Shown here: positions 46,851 through 59,170 of the stretch, piece after piece
How the letters are laid out: the number at the start of each line of letters is the position of its first letter
Numbering within the stretch: position 1 is the stretch's first letter
Origin: Castanea sativa
Taxonomy: Eukaryota; Streptophyta; Magnoliopsida; Fagales; Fagaceae
DNA length: 64,000 nt
Direction: 5' to 3'
NCBI RefSeq assembly: GCF_040712315.1
Contig: NC_134015.1
Span: 52,801,464-52,865,463 of the forward strand
Translations under genes and position numbers: made by a program
The notes under the pieces: model-generated
Database searches by the model: none
What the model saw: only the letters and a program-made list of their open reading frames with translations
What the model was told of the DNA's origin: nothing

Positions 46851-47088
46851 TTTGTTAGGATTGTCTAAAAATTCTTTGATTAGGTGATAATTTAGGTCTC
46901 TTTTAAGTATAGTGGTTGTATGGCACCAAACAACTAATTTTTTTTATAAAGAAATTTAATAAATTTCCTGCAATTTGGTGATGTAAAATCGAAAGAATTA
47001 AATAGAATTAAATCATATTAAAAAATATAAATAAAAAAATACTGATGTGAAAAATTATGGAGAAGTCAACAAAAAGTCAAAAGGCTTA

Positions 47089-47146
<58 letters not shown>

Positions 47147-47468
47147 TTAAAAAAAAAGGGGATCTTCTATTATTTGGGGCCCTTAGACCATTGCCGTTGC
47201 TTATATGCTCTAGTTGGTCTTGCTTGGATTTCATGAGCAAAATAGAAAGTGTCAACCAGTTGAACTATTATTGTAGACCTTTTTAAATTTTAATTACTTT
47301 ATTAAAAAAAAAATTATGCAATAAACTGTTGTTGATAGAGTATAGCATGAATGAATTTTATTCAGCAGCGAAGCTGATGCAGAGCTTACAAGGGCAAGTA
47401 GTTGGGTTTCAAATTCAAGTGCAAGCACTTATGTCACAGCATAAATCCCTAATTAGATACGGCTAGGT
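46851..47468. other. AT-rich intergenic sequence
   Basis: Contains an (AT)n run at 47093-47143. No gene seen. Confidence 0.6.
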
Positions 47469-47866
47469 TGTTGGAAGCTTCTAGAGGTAATTTGGAAATT
47501 AGGAAGATAACTGACGCACATGCTGTTAGTTACAGTACTGCCCATGTTACCAAACAGCCCTCTTATTGTTGTTTCAACTGAGTCCCGTACAAGTATAGAT
47601 TGATATTTTAAGACAGTTAATAAACAATATTGTAGCACTTAACAGCCAACTAGTGACAATTATGCAGTAACAGTTGTATAAATAGGCATATAGACTTCAT
47701 TTTTATGCTTGATTGATTTTGATTAGTGAATTGATTGGCCTAAGTGCTATTTTGAGAACCTTCAGTTCTTTGCAGAGGTGTTATCCACCTGTTTGTTGTT
47801 CTAAGCAACCCAAGTCATTTTCCTAAGTTCTGAACCACTAATACAGTCCCTACACAATTCCCTGCA
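47469..47866 (+). repeat. Possible solo LTR (Copia-like)
   Basis: Starts TGTTGG, contains a TATA box (GTATAAATAGGC at about 47676) and ends CCTGCA, about 400 bp. No clear 5-bp target duplication and no internal sequence, so tentative. Confidence 0.35.
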
Positions 47867-48191
47867 CTAGAAGCAGGGACGGGGATCTTTGGGTAGATAC
47901 GGTAATGAATTTAATAGAAAATATAAATACAAAAATTATGTTAATTCATGTCTTCTAAAACATACAAGAAGTTCTTTAAAATAGCAATAGTCCAACCACA
48001 ATTTAAGACATTTCAAAACTTATCCATTCAAATTCGAAACACCACTGCAACAAACATGGGAAAGGATTTATAGTTACCTGAAGTATCCAGAAACGGAATT
48101 AATTTAGGAAAAATATTTGCATTATCTCCTTGTAGATTGCAACAGGAATTATAAAGAGAATAACAAGATTCATGAGAACCGTAACCATGCA
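47867..48191. other. 3' flank of the receptor kinase gene
   Basis: Likely 3' UTR and downstream sequence for the minus-strand gene that starts its last exon at 48488. No other feature seen. Confidence 0.5.
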
Positions 48192-51100
48192 TCATCGTCC
48201 TTCAAGACTATTCGTTAATTCATTATTTGATTCTGGTCTACTTGAAGAAGTTGAGTTGGTTTGGTCTCTCCTTATGGAAAAGGCTGGTTGTTTGGGAGTT
48301 GGAAGGTTCACAGTTTCACCATCAAGCATCTTGATAATAATTGACATGGTGGGGCGATCACTTGGGTCATGTTGTACACATAAGAGACCAATATTTAGGC
48401 ACTTCACAAACTGATCTGCAATGCAAGTATCTCGTAGGGTCTCGTCCATTAAATCCAACAGCTTGTCATCGGTCCACAATCTCCATGCCTATGACAGTAA
48501 ACAAACATTGGTATGAAGTAAAAAATTACCAAAGCATACGTCATACACCTGCATAACCTATAATGAAACAAAAAATAATGAGAATGAAGATGGTTATGAA
48601 GATTCAACACACTTACATAACTTAGAAGACTCATTGCTTGTCTGGACTGATAAAAACCTGTGTTCTTCTTTCCACTTATAATCTCAAGTAAAACTACACC
48701 AAAACTAAAAATATCGGATTTGATTGAGAAGATTCCATCTAATGCATATTCCGGAGACATATAGCCACTACATTGCAACAATTGTATAAATTATAATATT
48801 AGACACTTCTTTGTGCATATTATCTAAACAAAGTTAGTAGAATGAAGATTTGCCATAATACATAAACAATCAGCTACAACAATCATATTGTGCATAGGAA
48901 ACATACTAAGTTCCAGCTACTTTTGTTGTGTTTGCCTCAGTTTGCTTGTCACCAACAATCCTCGCCAACCCAAAGTCAGATATTTTGGGGTTCATTTCAT
49001 GGTCTAGAAGAACATTACTAGTTTTCAAATCTCTATGAATGATCCTTAATCTAGAGTCTTGGTGGAGATAAAGAAGCCCTCGAGCAATTCCCAAAATGAT
49101 GTTGAAACGCATCTCCCAGTCCAAAAGTATGCTTTGCTTTTGATCTTGTGTGTTTCCATAATTCCATTTCGCATTTGAAAAAATAATTTTAGCAACTAAA
49201 ATAAGAAATAAAATCAACATAATATGGATAGTAGATACAAGAAATAGGTTAATTTAGAAGCCAACCAAATATGAAGAAGTCTAAACTTTTGTTAGCCATG
49301 TACTCATATATTAAAATCTTTTCATTCCCTTTTATGCAATATCCATAGAGTCTGACAAGGTTCCGATGCTGAAGTTTTGCAATCAATACCACCTCGTTCT
49401 TAAATTCTTGTAGACCTTGACCTGAGACACTTGAAAGCCTCTTTACTGCAATTTCTTGACCACTTGGAAGCTTACCCTGTACCAAAGTTTCCAATACACG
49501 ATATTACCATTAACCAAAAATTAGTTGACATGTACATTAATGACCACTAAACGTTGCTGAGATTACCTTGTAAACAGGCCCATAGCCTCCTTGTCCAAGC
49601 TTGTTTTCATCTGAAAAGTTATTAGTAGCAACTCGTATGCTTTCCAAATCGTAAAAAGGTACATCTATTCCTTCCTCATCTTCTTCTTGGAACTCACCTG
49701 AATCTATCAAGTCTTGGACATAGCTTTCACCATATAACATGCGTTGCACTCGATTTCTTTGGTCAATTTGTCTATTTTCTAAATTCAGAAGACACTAATC
49801 TCTCTTAGTTCACATGTTAATTACATGGAAGAAATTGCAACAGGTTTTTTTTATGATTCAATCTAACCCAAAATAAAGATCAACATGCATAGTATGCATT
49901 TTGCAAAGAGCTTACCTTGTCTCTTGGTCGTCTTCCTTCGCCATATGTAGATAAAAATAATGGCACAGAGAACAATCACACTAGTTATTCCAACAATCAG
50001 AAGAAATATCATTCCTTTTTCTGATGGTGAAGAGACTACAACAAAGAAAGATGACCAGTCATACTTCAGTGTATATAATTTGAATAGAAATCTCTCGCAT
50101 CATGTTTAGTTACAGTAGTGAACAGGCTCAAATGATATAATTAAACGATAATTAGCGGAACTTAAAGGATGTATTTTTTCATCAATTTGTGAAACAAAAA
50201 TATTTATTGTTATACAAAATACAGACTAGAACAATATATGACTCGGTAATGATCACATTGACATTGCTATAGACGATTTTGCAAATTTTAGGAAAGACTT
50301 GCCAACTTTGGAGTAAAATTAGAATCGTTACACGTAAGTAAAGGAAAAACCCCTGAAAATCAGTCCTTAGCTAAATACACAATGTCCTAATATTGTGCTA
50401 AATCACTGAAGCAACCATTATCACAGTTAGTAAAGGAAGAAAATAAAAAAAATCTCAGCTAGGGCAACATTAACTAAATCTCTATTTGTAATAAAGTAAT
50501 TTTAATTAGCAATAAGCACATGATGTAGAATCCTAACCTTGCGTACAACTTAACTTTGTGCCATCCCATCGAAAGCTTTTGGTGCAAAGGCACCTCTTCT
50601 TCCCATCAATTGCTGATTGGCAAGTTGAATGTGGCCAATCCTTGCAATCTGCAGATAAATTACAGATTGGCTCCAGTGGTGGCTCCCAAAAAATCTCAAC
50701 ATCATCTGTAACTCTAGATGAAACATTAGAACTAGAGTTTCTTGGAGTAGTTAGATTAAATGGCAATGACTGGTTTAGCCGCAGACTTCCTACATCCTTG
50801 ACTTGGATAAAAAACTTTGATGTATTTTGATCGATATTAGTGACTCGATATGTCCCACTTGGGGCCTTGAAGCTAACCTGACCAGAGGTGTCGCAATTGA
50901 AACTGAAGTACATAGGATCACCACAATTTGAGCTAGTGCTAAGTGGATAAGGGATCATGTTTGTGCCACAAGGCTCACAATTTTGTACAGTTGGTTCTGC
51001 AGAAATATCAAGTTTCAAATAGTGAATAAACTCAAACAAATAGGACTTGGCCTTATATACATATAATGAAATTTCCTATCATTGCAAATCCATCTGTCCA

Positions 51101-53093
51101 CAAACCGACAGCCCATCATCCCATGGGCCATGGTTGAGAGTATATCATATACAGAGGCAAGGTTAACATTTTATTTTTGTTCAGTAAAGATAATTGATAT
51201 TTTCAATTATCGGCTCACCTTGACAAGATTTTGGTTATTATCTAGAACCATGTTCCTTGTCAAACTCATTATAAATAAAGTTATTAATAGTTTGTTTGCA
51301 TAGAGGGAGAGTAGAGAGGAGTAGAGTAGAGGGAAGGAAAGTAAGTTAAATTATCTTGTTTGAATGTTTTTTTAAGGGAGGAGGGGGAGGGGTTTGGAAG
51401 AGTTTTAACTACTTTTAACCCTTCATTTTTAATTCTCCTAAATTTGAGAGATTTAGAGGAAGAGTAGAGCAGAAAAATTACCAAACTTGCTCTTACCATA
51501 TTAACAAAATTACAAATTATGAAAAGGCTAATTATTTCCCTCTTCTTACTTAATTTTAAAAACATCTAAACAAGGTTAAGGATAATCATTCATCTCTACT
51601 CTCCTCCCCACTTCTCTCCTCCCCTCTATTCCCCACTACTCCTCTCTCTCCAGCTGTTAGTACTATTATTGTATCATTTTGTATAGACTTTAGCTTGGAC
51701 TATAAACAGCTGGCAAATTTCTAAACTTTCTACTTCATATTCAAGACGCTCTCTAAATTTCATTAAGTAAAATACTACGGTAGTAAATTTTAGCAATTTA
51801 TGTTAAATGAAGAGTTAGTACATTACCTATATCCGAAACTGCTACACGGATGGAGAGGTTATAACTGTAACCGTCAACATTCCCCTCTTGAAGATTAACT
51901 AGCTCCTGCGTCCAAATCGAGCATGCCTTTACTGAGCGTTGATCATATCTATAAGACTTGCAGTTGCAGATTTTAAGGCACAACTCTTTGCATTCTGTTT
52001 CGTTTCCGACATGATAACTTTGTTCTGGTTTTCCGCCTACATTCATCATCTTTAAGTTCAAGAAGGCGTCACCACAGGACATCGAATTTCTGGTGCACCC
52101 ATCTGAAAAATCTCCAGAATACCACTTCTGAGCGACATGGGGCATGAACCCTGGCAAACATTTGCATGGAATTTTATTATTGTTTAAATTACAGCAACCA
52201 AATTTTCCACAAGAATTGTGCACACTACAATTGTCTCTCGGATGCACCCCTAACAACGACCAAGTCCCGTTTGTGATCTGTTCCCAATACTCTAACTTCC
52301 CACTAAAATTCATCACCAACCTTGCATTCTCAAAATTATAACGATTTTGACCTTCTCTTGTCGCGACTAAAGAGTAATACTTACCATTCTCCTTGCTTTT
52401 CCAGTAAATCTTCCCCTCATTGTTGACGATTTGTGTCTTCGAATTTCCGACTGGATCTAGCATATACGTGAAGTTCCCAGTTTCAGGGTCATCACGGTCT
52501 CTCCAAGAAGTCAAATTGATGTCTCCATGCAACAACATGCCTGGAAGAAACGTATCAGTTGGATTTTCAAAGCTCTCCCACAGACTTGTCACACTACCGG
52601 ATTCGGATGGGTATCCGTATAGTACCAGGTTTCCAGAGTCCGTGAGATTCACAATCGTGTCTGTAGTATTGCGCGATTCACACCACCAATAATAACATTT
52701 CGAATACCAATGAACCTTCTCAGTACTCGTATCCCACACCTGGAGATCGCCATCTTTTGCAAATCCGAAAGCTCCAGTAGTAGTATTGATAAGCGGGTGA
52801 TCTCGATTGGCAACCCATACAACTGTTCGCTTATCCCACATGTACCATATTCCAACGTATCTTTTGTCGCCAGAACTTCCAGCAGGACTAAAGAATCCTA
52901 ATTCAAACTTTCTTCCAGGCGAAACCAGAGTTTCTGCATGGTCTCTAATCCGCTGGCCATACCTCAAAGAAACTCTATCAGCGCAATAAACATGAAAGGA
53001 ACACAGCAGTACTGGTAAGTACAAGATGAACATGGAACACAGCATGCAGTTTGCGGACCATCCCTTAATTACGGTGGTTGCTCCCATTTTCAT
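48192..53093 (-). CDS. G-type lectin S-receptor-like serine/threonine-protein kinase, eight exons, apparently intact
   Basis: Exons (minus): 53093-51827, 50996-50538, 50035-49916, 49778-49567, 49476-49266, 49144-48907, 48767-48617, 48488-48192. All introns are GT-AG and the frame is continuous for 984 residues. Order: signal peptide (about 1-38), bulb-lectin domain ([26 protein letters not shown]), S-locus glycoprotein region, Cys-rich PAN part to about 422, a second Cys-rich ectodomain in exon 2 ([14 protein letters not shown] to [11 protein letters not shown]), a membrane helix (about 585-605), then the kinase. The kinase has GQGGYG, catalytic Lys about 698, HRDLKTSN with Asp about 795, DFG about 813 and MSPEYA. 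It is an RD-type plasma-membrane kinase resembling Arabidopsis At4g03230. The ligand is unknown. ATG at 53085-53087 is an alternative start. Confidence 0.93.
51280..51670. repeat. Purine-rich foldback repeat in the receptor kinase first intron
   Basis: A 'gagggagagtagagaggagtagag' type left part is mirrored by a 'ctctactctcctcc..cctctattcc' right part, with 'tgtttgaatg' and 'catctaaacaag' inside. It resembles 54303-54446. Possibly a MITE family; ends not defined. Confidence 0.4.
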
Positions 53094-53269
53094 TTTTCAA
53101 CTTTCTGTTACCGAAGTGAAAAACAGCACACGCACAAGTAGAATTTTCTTTGTTGTTAGAAGCACAGTGTCGGTGTGCTTTCTGATCATCTAATTGCAGC
53201 AATTTCTGTTGTTTTGGCTTTCTTGGTACGAAAATGCCCCGATGTTCTTGCTTATTCACTGTCTAACAA

Positions 53270-53290
53270 TAGGGTCTATAAAGCCATTTT
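53270..53290 (-). promoter_or_regulatory. Candidate TATA region of the receptor kinase
   Basis: On the minus strand GGCTTTATAGACCC lies about 190 bases before the start codon. The motif is not ideal and no transcript data exist. Confidence 0.25.
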
Positions 53291-53299
53291 TGGAGAGCA

Positions 53300-54129
53300 A
53301 ACACACACACACACACAAAATTACCTCCAACAGACTCTTTAACTTCTTTTTTTTTTTTTTTTTTTGAGTTGTTACAGTAGCTCTCTTAAAGAAGAACTTT
53401 TTTTTAGAGTTGCTACACTACTCTTCCGGTTGAATACTACAGCGATTTCAAAAAACAATTTCTCTTATAATAATACCCGGTTGAATAAAAGAATATATTT
53501 TTCAATCTCATCCATCTTCTCTTTTGTTCTTTACTCTCTCTCATGCTTCTTTATCTCAAAGGTTACGAAGTACAACATACCACAATCAGAACAAAAACAC
53601 AAAATACAATGGAAATATTCGAACAACAAACACAATCTTTCTAATAAGCCTAATGAAATCAGAACAATAAAAGCAAAAAAGAAAAAAAGACAAAGGCCTA
53701 TCTGAGCTGCATGTTGTTGGGGTGGGGAGGAGGACAAGCGGCTGTAGAGGCAGAGTAGATCGACGACGAGGCTTTGATAGGTGTGAAAGACAACACGAGA
53801 AGACGAAGACTGCTTGACTCTCTCTCCGGTGTGAAGGATCTCCATGAGTCTTTCATCTTTGTTCTCCAACAGTTCTCATTTCTCTGGTTGAATGTTTGAG
53901 TTTGACTCTGTTTGAGTCTTCGAATTGGAGTGGAATTATAAAGGAAGCGTGTGTGCATGTGTTTGACTGTGTGTGTGTGTTTGGTGGGAACGATGGGATG
54001 TAAATATGAAAAGGGTTTGTCCGTGTGTGGTGGAAAAGATGGGTTAATGATAAATTAGAAAAATAATGATTAGTCACATTTTTTTGTTTAAGAAGAAAAA
54101 AAAAATTAAAAGGGTTTATGATAAATGTA

Positions 54130-54183
<54 letters not shown>

Positions 54184-54302
54184 TCACTAAAAAGAGAATA
54201 ATAATAATAATCCCAAAAAAGGTCAAATTAATGAATTTTTTAGAGAAAATTTAATGAGCTGAATTCATTCCAAATCACATAAATTTGATATATTTTAAGA
54301 CT
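53300..54302. other. Intergenic region upstream of the receptor kinase
   Basis: CA-run at 53302-53318, T-run at 53346-53366, (AAT)n at 54132-54181. The minus strand at 53690-53960 is Ser-rich and open in two frames, like a plant 5' UTR or first exon, but no family is recognised and no downstream exon was found. Confidence 0.4.
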
Positions 54303-54446
54303 TGGCCTGTTTGGATGGAGGGAGAAGGAAGGGGAGTAAATGAGAGTAGAGTAGAGTTTGCTAAAATTAAGTTAATTTTGTACTAAATCTATTCTACTCT
54401 ACTCTACTCTACTCTCCCTCCCTCCCTCTCAATCCAAATAGACCAT
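54303..54446. repeat. Foldback repeat with inverted GGCCTGTTTGGAT ends
   Basis: The left end 'ggcctgtttggatggaggga' and the right end 'ccctctcaatccaaatagacc' are inverted complements with a few mismatches; the interior is 'gagtagagtagag'/'ctactctactct'. This is a small MITE-like element. No certain target duplication. Confidence 0.55.
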
Positions 54447-54855
54447 AATATAGATTTGATAATCACCCTAAAAAAACAAAGATAGATTTGATAAATTTCA
54501 AAATACATAGATTAAAAAAAAAAAAACCATGCATAGGAATAACATAAATTTGATAAATTTCAAATTACAATATAACACTAACAACTCATTATATTATTAT
54601 CTCAAGTGCTTCACGAGATCCATTGAAAAAAAAAACCATCCACAATTTTAAAATTTTTATACATTGGGAGATTTTAAAACAAAATATGGTTGTTGGAAAT
54701 AAATAAAAAAAGATTAAAAAAATAAAGGAAGATTAAAGAATGAATAAAGAATGAATGAAGAAATAATATTTAAATAAGCTAAAGAAATGGTAGAGAATCT
54801 GTTGGAAAATATATTTAAAAAAAGTAGGTAGATAAAAGATAAATATATCTATTTA
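54447..54855. other. AT-rich intergenic sequence
   Basis: No coding signal; contains short A-runs and 'gataaatttcaaa' repeats. Confidence 0.5.
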
Positions 54856-56926
54856 CATGCTGGTATGTCCATTGGAGGTCCTCCAGGAGGAGTTGAGGAC
54901 GAGGGTGGCCTCTAGGTCACATGCTGGTATGTCCACCCATGCTCCCTCATCTTCTTCTTCAGATGAAGAGGAGACCGCATTTAGTTGTGCAGTTGGTGTC
55001 CCCTCTAAAACTGATGAGAAAAGACTTACTTCACTTAGGAATTGGTACTAGATCCCAAATGACCTTAATCCTCAGTTGGCCATCCATGGTGAATGGTGCT
55101 GTGAGCCTCATTTTGGGGTAGATATATATGAGGCTTACCTTTTAGGAGGACTTAGGTTACCTCTCAATGTTTTTGCCAGAGAAATACTCTTTAGGTTAGG
55201 TATAGGAATTAATCAATTAAATCCCAATGCATGGAGGCTCATCATCTCTATGCAGATTTTGTGAAGGGAAGTATTCAATGGGAACCGTCCTCTCATTGTG
55301 GACGAGTTCCTATACTGTTACAAACCTTCCAAAATTAGTCAATCCCAAGGCTTTTACTAATTCACAGCTAGGGGATCAAACTGTAGATTAGTCAAGTCCC
55401 TCCCTACATCTAATAGGAATTGGAAGACGAAGTTCTTCTTCGTCTCTGGGTTTTAGGCTAGAAACCTTGTTGAGGTAGGTAGGGACCCATTTCCTCCCTA
55501 TGCTGGCAAGATGGGGAACCTTCGTCTAGAGGATATGTTTCTTTTTTACTCTTCATTTTATATTTTTTGTAGTACTTGTCTAACCTCCTCTCTCTGGTTT
55601 TTACAACTGAAAGACGACCTTCTTTAAGCAAATTCTACCTCAAGCACATCCAACAAGCTCGTCTGTTTATTGATAGAGGCTTCCATTCTTTGGTTACTTT
55701 GCATCGTCTTGCTGCTTGGAATCTAGGGTCCAAACTCACTGAGGAAGTGTTAGCTCACGAACTTACCATATGTAGACGTGAGTTTCATATTTCGTTTAAA
55801 CTTTTAGTACTTACTTATTACTTACTTCATCCAAACTTTAACACTTCTTTCTTGCAAGAATGGCAACCATGAAGGAAAATAAGGGAAAAGGTTTGGCAGA
55901 CGAGGAGACAATGCAGGAGCCTTACTCTCAACCTCGTCCAGCGATAGAAGACAATAGGAAGACTTTGTCTAAGATGATTGACTTAGGAAGTCTTCCAAGT
56001 CGTCGAGGCCACAAGAAGGCAAAGCATGGGTCGTCCAAATCTGGAGTCATCAAGCCTGGTTCTATTGTTCCTCTTGCTTCTTCCAAACAGCCGTCTATAC
56101 AGATCCTTGGTCTAGATTTGTCCATCCCTACTAAGACTACTCCATCCAGGTCTGCTGAAACCACTTCGTCCAAACCTCCCAAAAGTGCTCCTATGAATCT
56201 TCTTGAGAATGAAAATCTTGCCTACGAAAGGTTTCAACAAGCTGTGACCGACGAGGATGTTGTTGTGTGCTATGACATGTTCTTGAAAGAATTTGAACGC
56301 TCCACAATTCACGATCTCTTCAAGGTATATTATTGTTATTATTATTTTTTTGTCTTGAATCTTCCATAATTGATATTCTCGTCCACTTATCTTTTCAACC
56401 AATTCTGTTTATATAGGCCATGTCAAAGTTTATGGTAGCGTCCAAACAAGCTACTGAGATGGATTATTAAAGGGTTAGGCTGGAGGCAAGGGTTTGTGAA
56501 GTGCAGGCGTCAAGTTGAGGTGATGGCCAAGGTTAAGGACAAGGTGAAGGAGCTGAAGAACCTCATCGAAGAGCTTAAGGAGGATGTTGTTGAAAAGGAC
56601 ACTCGTCTTGATCATTTGCAAAAGAGAAGTGATGAGCTTTGCATCCATCTTGGAAAGGCCAAGGGAGAAGCCATCAAGGAATTTAAGGCGACCAGCAAGT
56701 TCATTGATCTTTTAGACAAGAACTACACTGCTGGTTTTGAGGACTTTCGCATGGACACCATGGAGCTTTTTCTTGAGGTGGACTTTAGCCCAATCAAGCT
56801 TAATGTTGCTGCTACAAGCTCCCTTCTTCAGACGAGCTCTGAAGACGTCAATATTTAGGACGATGCTACAACCCAACCTGCTAACGACAACCCTAAGTCT
56901 GGAGAAAATCCCTCTAGTGGTTTATA
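54856..56926 (+). pseudogene. Antisense ORF (aORF) of Tat element 2, plant gypsy-type transposon domain
   Basis: The N-terminal part has the pattern GGLRLPLNVFAREILFRLGI, then NQLNPNAWRLIISMQIL (55140-55260), matching the domain known as 'putative gypsy type transposon' (PF04195, by recognition). A decayed middle follows (55265-55860), then an open block at 55860-56370 (MATMKENKGKGLADEE), a Ser/Thr/Lys-rich linker and a Lys/Glu coiled coil at 56496-56858. Possible intron-like junctions lie near 55572 and 56324-56418 (donor-like GGTATATT, acceptor-like TATAG before GCCATG). At least two stops (about 55049 and 55263) disrupt it. Function unknown. Confidence 0.7.
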
Positions 56927-56927
56927 G

Positions 56928-57832
56928 GAAAGAATTTGTAATTGCCTTATTTGTTTTTCTTGTTTTTTGTCCTTTATATATATATATATGGGATCCGTTG
57001 TTTTGGATCACTCAAATTTATTTAAGTACATTTGACTCATCCTTGTTTTAAGACGAGCATTGATACAATTGCCTTTTTTAGGCTTAACTTAAGGGCTTTT
57101 GGACGATGATCATCTACCCTTGTTTATCTATGAACATATCTTTATATAATTCCAATTGTTTTTTCATCTATGTTTAGGACTCTTTTGAAAAATATATTTA
57201 TATACTTTTCATCCTTAGACTTATTTTTGGATTTTAATTTTGTTATTCTTGTCCATAGTTTCGATTATACAATTGGTTGGACGCGTCGTCCATAAAAAGT
57301 GTTGCATGCATGCATTTCTTTGTCCTTTATTTTTTGGGCAAGTATGCTAGGAAGTTTATTTTTTCCCTTAGTCGTTGCCATAGGTTTTATGGCAATTTTC
57401 CCCCTCTTGTTTTTAACTAAGGATAGCTTATGACGATACATCTCCGCGTCTAGAGATTTTAAACATCTTTAACTTCATATAAATGTTAATTCCACAGAAT
57501 CATAAACACTTAAATTAGGAAATTCAAGCTGCTTTACATACAATAACTGTACATAACATCATCCATGGACATTAAAGAACATAGTATATAGCATCATCCA
57601 AACACTTCATCTATGCTAATACCTAGTCCTTTTTTAGGGAATTAAAATTACTTTATATACAAAGGGGACTTTGTTCATGACATCGTCCATAGCACGTGCC
57701 AGTGGTTAGTGCTTTTTAGAGAATTCAAATACTTAGAATAAAATACAAATACTGAAAGATAATATAAATAAACTGCTAGTGATTACTAATTACACTTTTA
57801 ATCTCATCCATGCTGACCTTCCCAATGAATCT
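56928..57832. other. Spacer between the convergent aORF and pol of Tat element 2
   Basis: Non-coding, with phrases such as 'ggacgatgatcatct' and 'ggacgcgtcgtcc'. No tandem array like that of element 1. A short 'catcatccat..gacatt..aagaacatagtatata' stretch is loosely repeated. Confidence 0.5.
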
Positions 57833-59153
57833 TCACTGATAGTACTTCCTCAAATGCTCCACATTCAATGGGTGCTCCAGCTTTCGTCCATCCAAGGCCT
57901 CCAAACCATATGAACCACATCTTTTAGAATTAATCACTCTATACGGTCCTTCCCAGTTAGGTGCCAACTTCTCATGAGCAGGATCCTTAGTAGCCAGGGA
58001 CTCCTTTTTAAGACGAGATCTTCAATGTTGAATTGTCTTGGCTTTACCGGAGCATCATGGTGCTTAGCCATCAAGTTTTTGTAACAAGCCACCCTCTGTT
58101 CCGTGTCCATCCTCACCTCATCCATGAGGTCAAGGCTTAGTCGAAGCTGTTTTTCATTCTCCTTATTGTTGTAATGAGCCACCCTATAGCTGGTTAGACC
58201 GACTTCTGCGGGTATGACCACATCACTTCCATATGTCAGTTTAAAAGGAGTTTCTTCTGTTAGAGTCCCTACTGTCGTCCTATATGCCCAAAGGACGCTA
58301 GGTAATTCCTTCGACTATATCCCTTTTGCCCCCTCAAGCCGGGTCTTGATGATCTTCAATAAGGATCAGTTTGCAACTTCTGCTTGTCCATTAGCTTGTG
58401 GGTGGGAAGGTGAGGAATAATGATTCTTAATCCCCAATTCCTCACAAAACTCTCTAAAGGGTGTATTGTCAAATTAAAGCCCGTTATTTGAGACAAGCAC
58501 CCTAGGAATTCCAAAACGGCAAATTATGTTCTTCTAAACAAAGTTTCTGATATTTGAGTCAGTGATTTTTGCCACAGGCTCCGCTTCCACCCATTTGGTA
58601 AACTAGTCAATCCCCACTACCAAAAACTTCATTTGCCTCGTTCCCAAGGGAAAAGGACTAAGGATGTCAAGTCCTCATTGGGCAAAGGGCCAAGGGGCTG
58701 CCATTGGAGTAAGATACTCTGATGGTTGCCTAGGATGTATCTTTGACACTTATCACATGCTTTAACATAAGCTTTAGCATCTACCTGCATAGACGACTGA
58801 TAATATCCTACGCGAACCACTTAATGGATGAGGGACCTAGCTCCTGAATGGTTTCCACAAGCTCCTGAATGGTCGTCTCTCAGGACATAAAGAGATTCGT
58901 CTAGATTTAAGCACCTTAGGTAGGGCTAAGAGAATCCCATTTTATATAACACTTCGTCCATAAGGACAAACTTCAACGCCCTTACCCTTAACTTCCTTGC
59001 TTCTTCTTTATTTTCAAGAAGGACTCCGTCCTTGAGGTAAGACATAATTGGGGTGGTCCAGTTGGCAACTCCATCTACCTAATTCACTTCCAACACGTCT
59101 ATACTTGGAATATATTGGATTTTAACTTGATCACCTGCTACCTCGCCTACCTA
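57833..59153 (-). pseudogene. Integrase fragment of Tat element 2
   Basis: Minus-strand reading from the right: zinc-finger remnant with KACDKCQRY at about 58750, a core with TGA in place of Trp before GLD, a TAA for Gln in the NGL-FDN motif, a VGLTSYRVAHYNN segment, QRVACYKNLMAKHH, and the tail RCGSYGLEALDGRKLEHP ending LRKYYQ and TGA at 57833-57835. Inactive. Confidence 0.85.
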
Positions 59154-59170
59154 AATCTGGTTGACTTTAG

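Larger units (their letters stand above)
54856..59153 (-). mobile_element. Truncated Tat-lineage gypsy element 2
   Basis: Contains a plus-strand antisense ORF, a 3' spacer and the minus-strand integrase end, in the same convergent arrangement as element 1. Gag, protease, RT, RNase H and both LTRs are missing. Its right edge is the breakpoint with the duplicated transporter segment at about 59153. Confidence 0.85.

Noticed and set aside
52144..52989. Plus-strand ORFs opposite kinase exon 1
   Set aside because: Mirror frames of the lectin-domain exon, with no family similarity of their own.
53531..54077. Minus-strand ORFs as a coding gene
   Set aside because: Ser-rich, several overlapping frames, no domain; more like a 5' UTR or leader, so kept only as an unassigned region.
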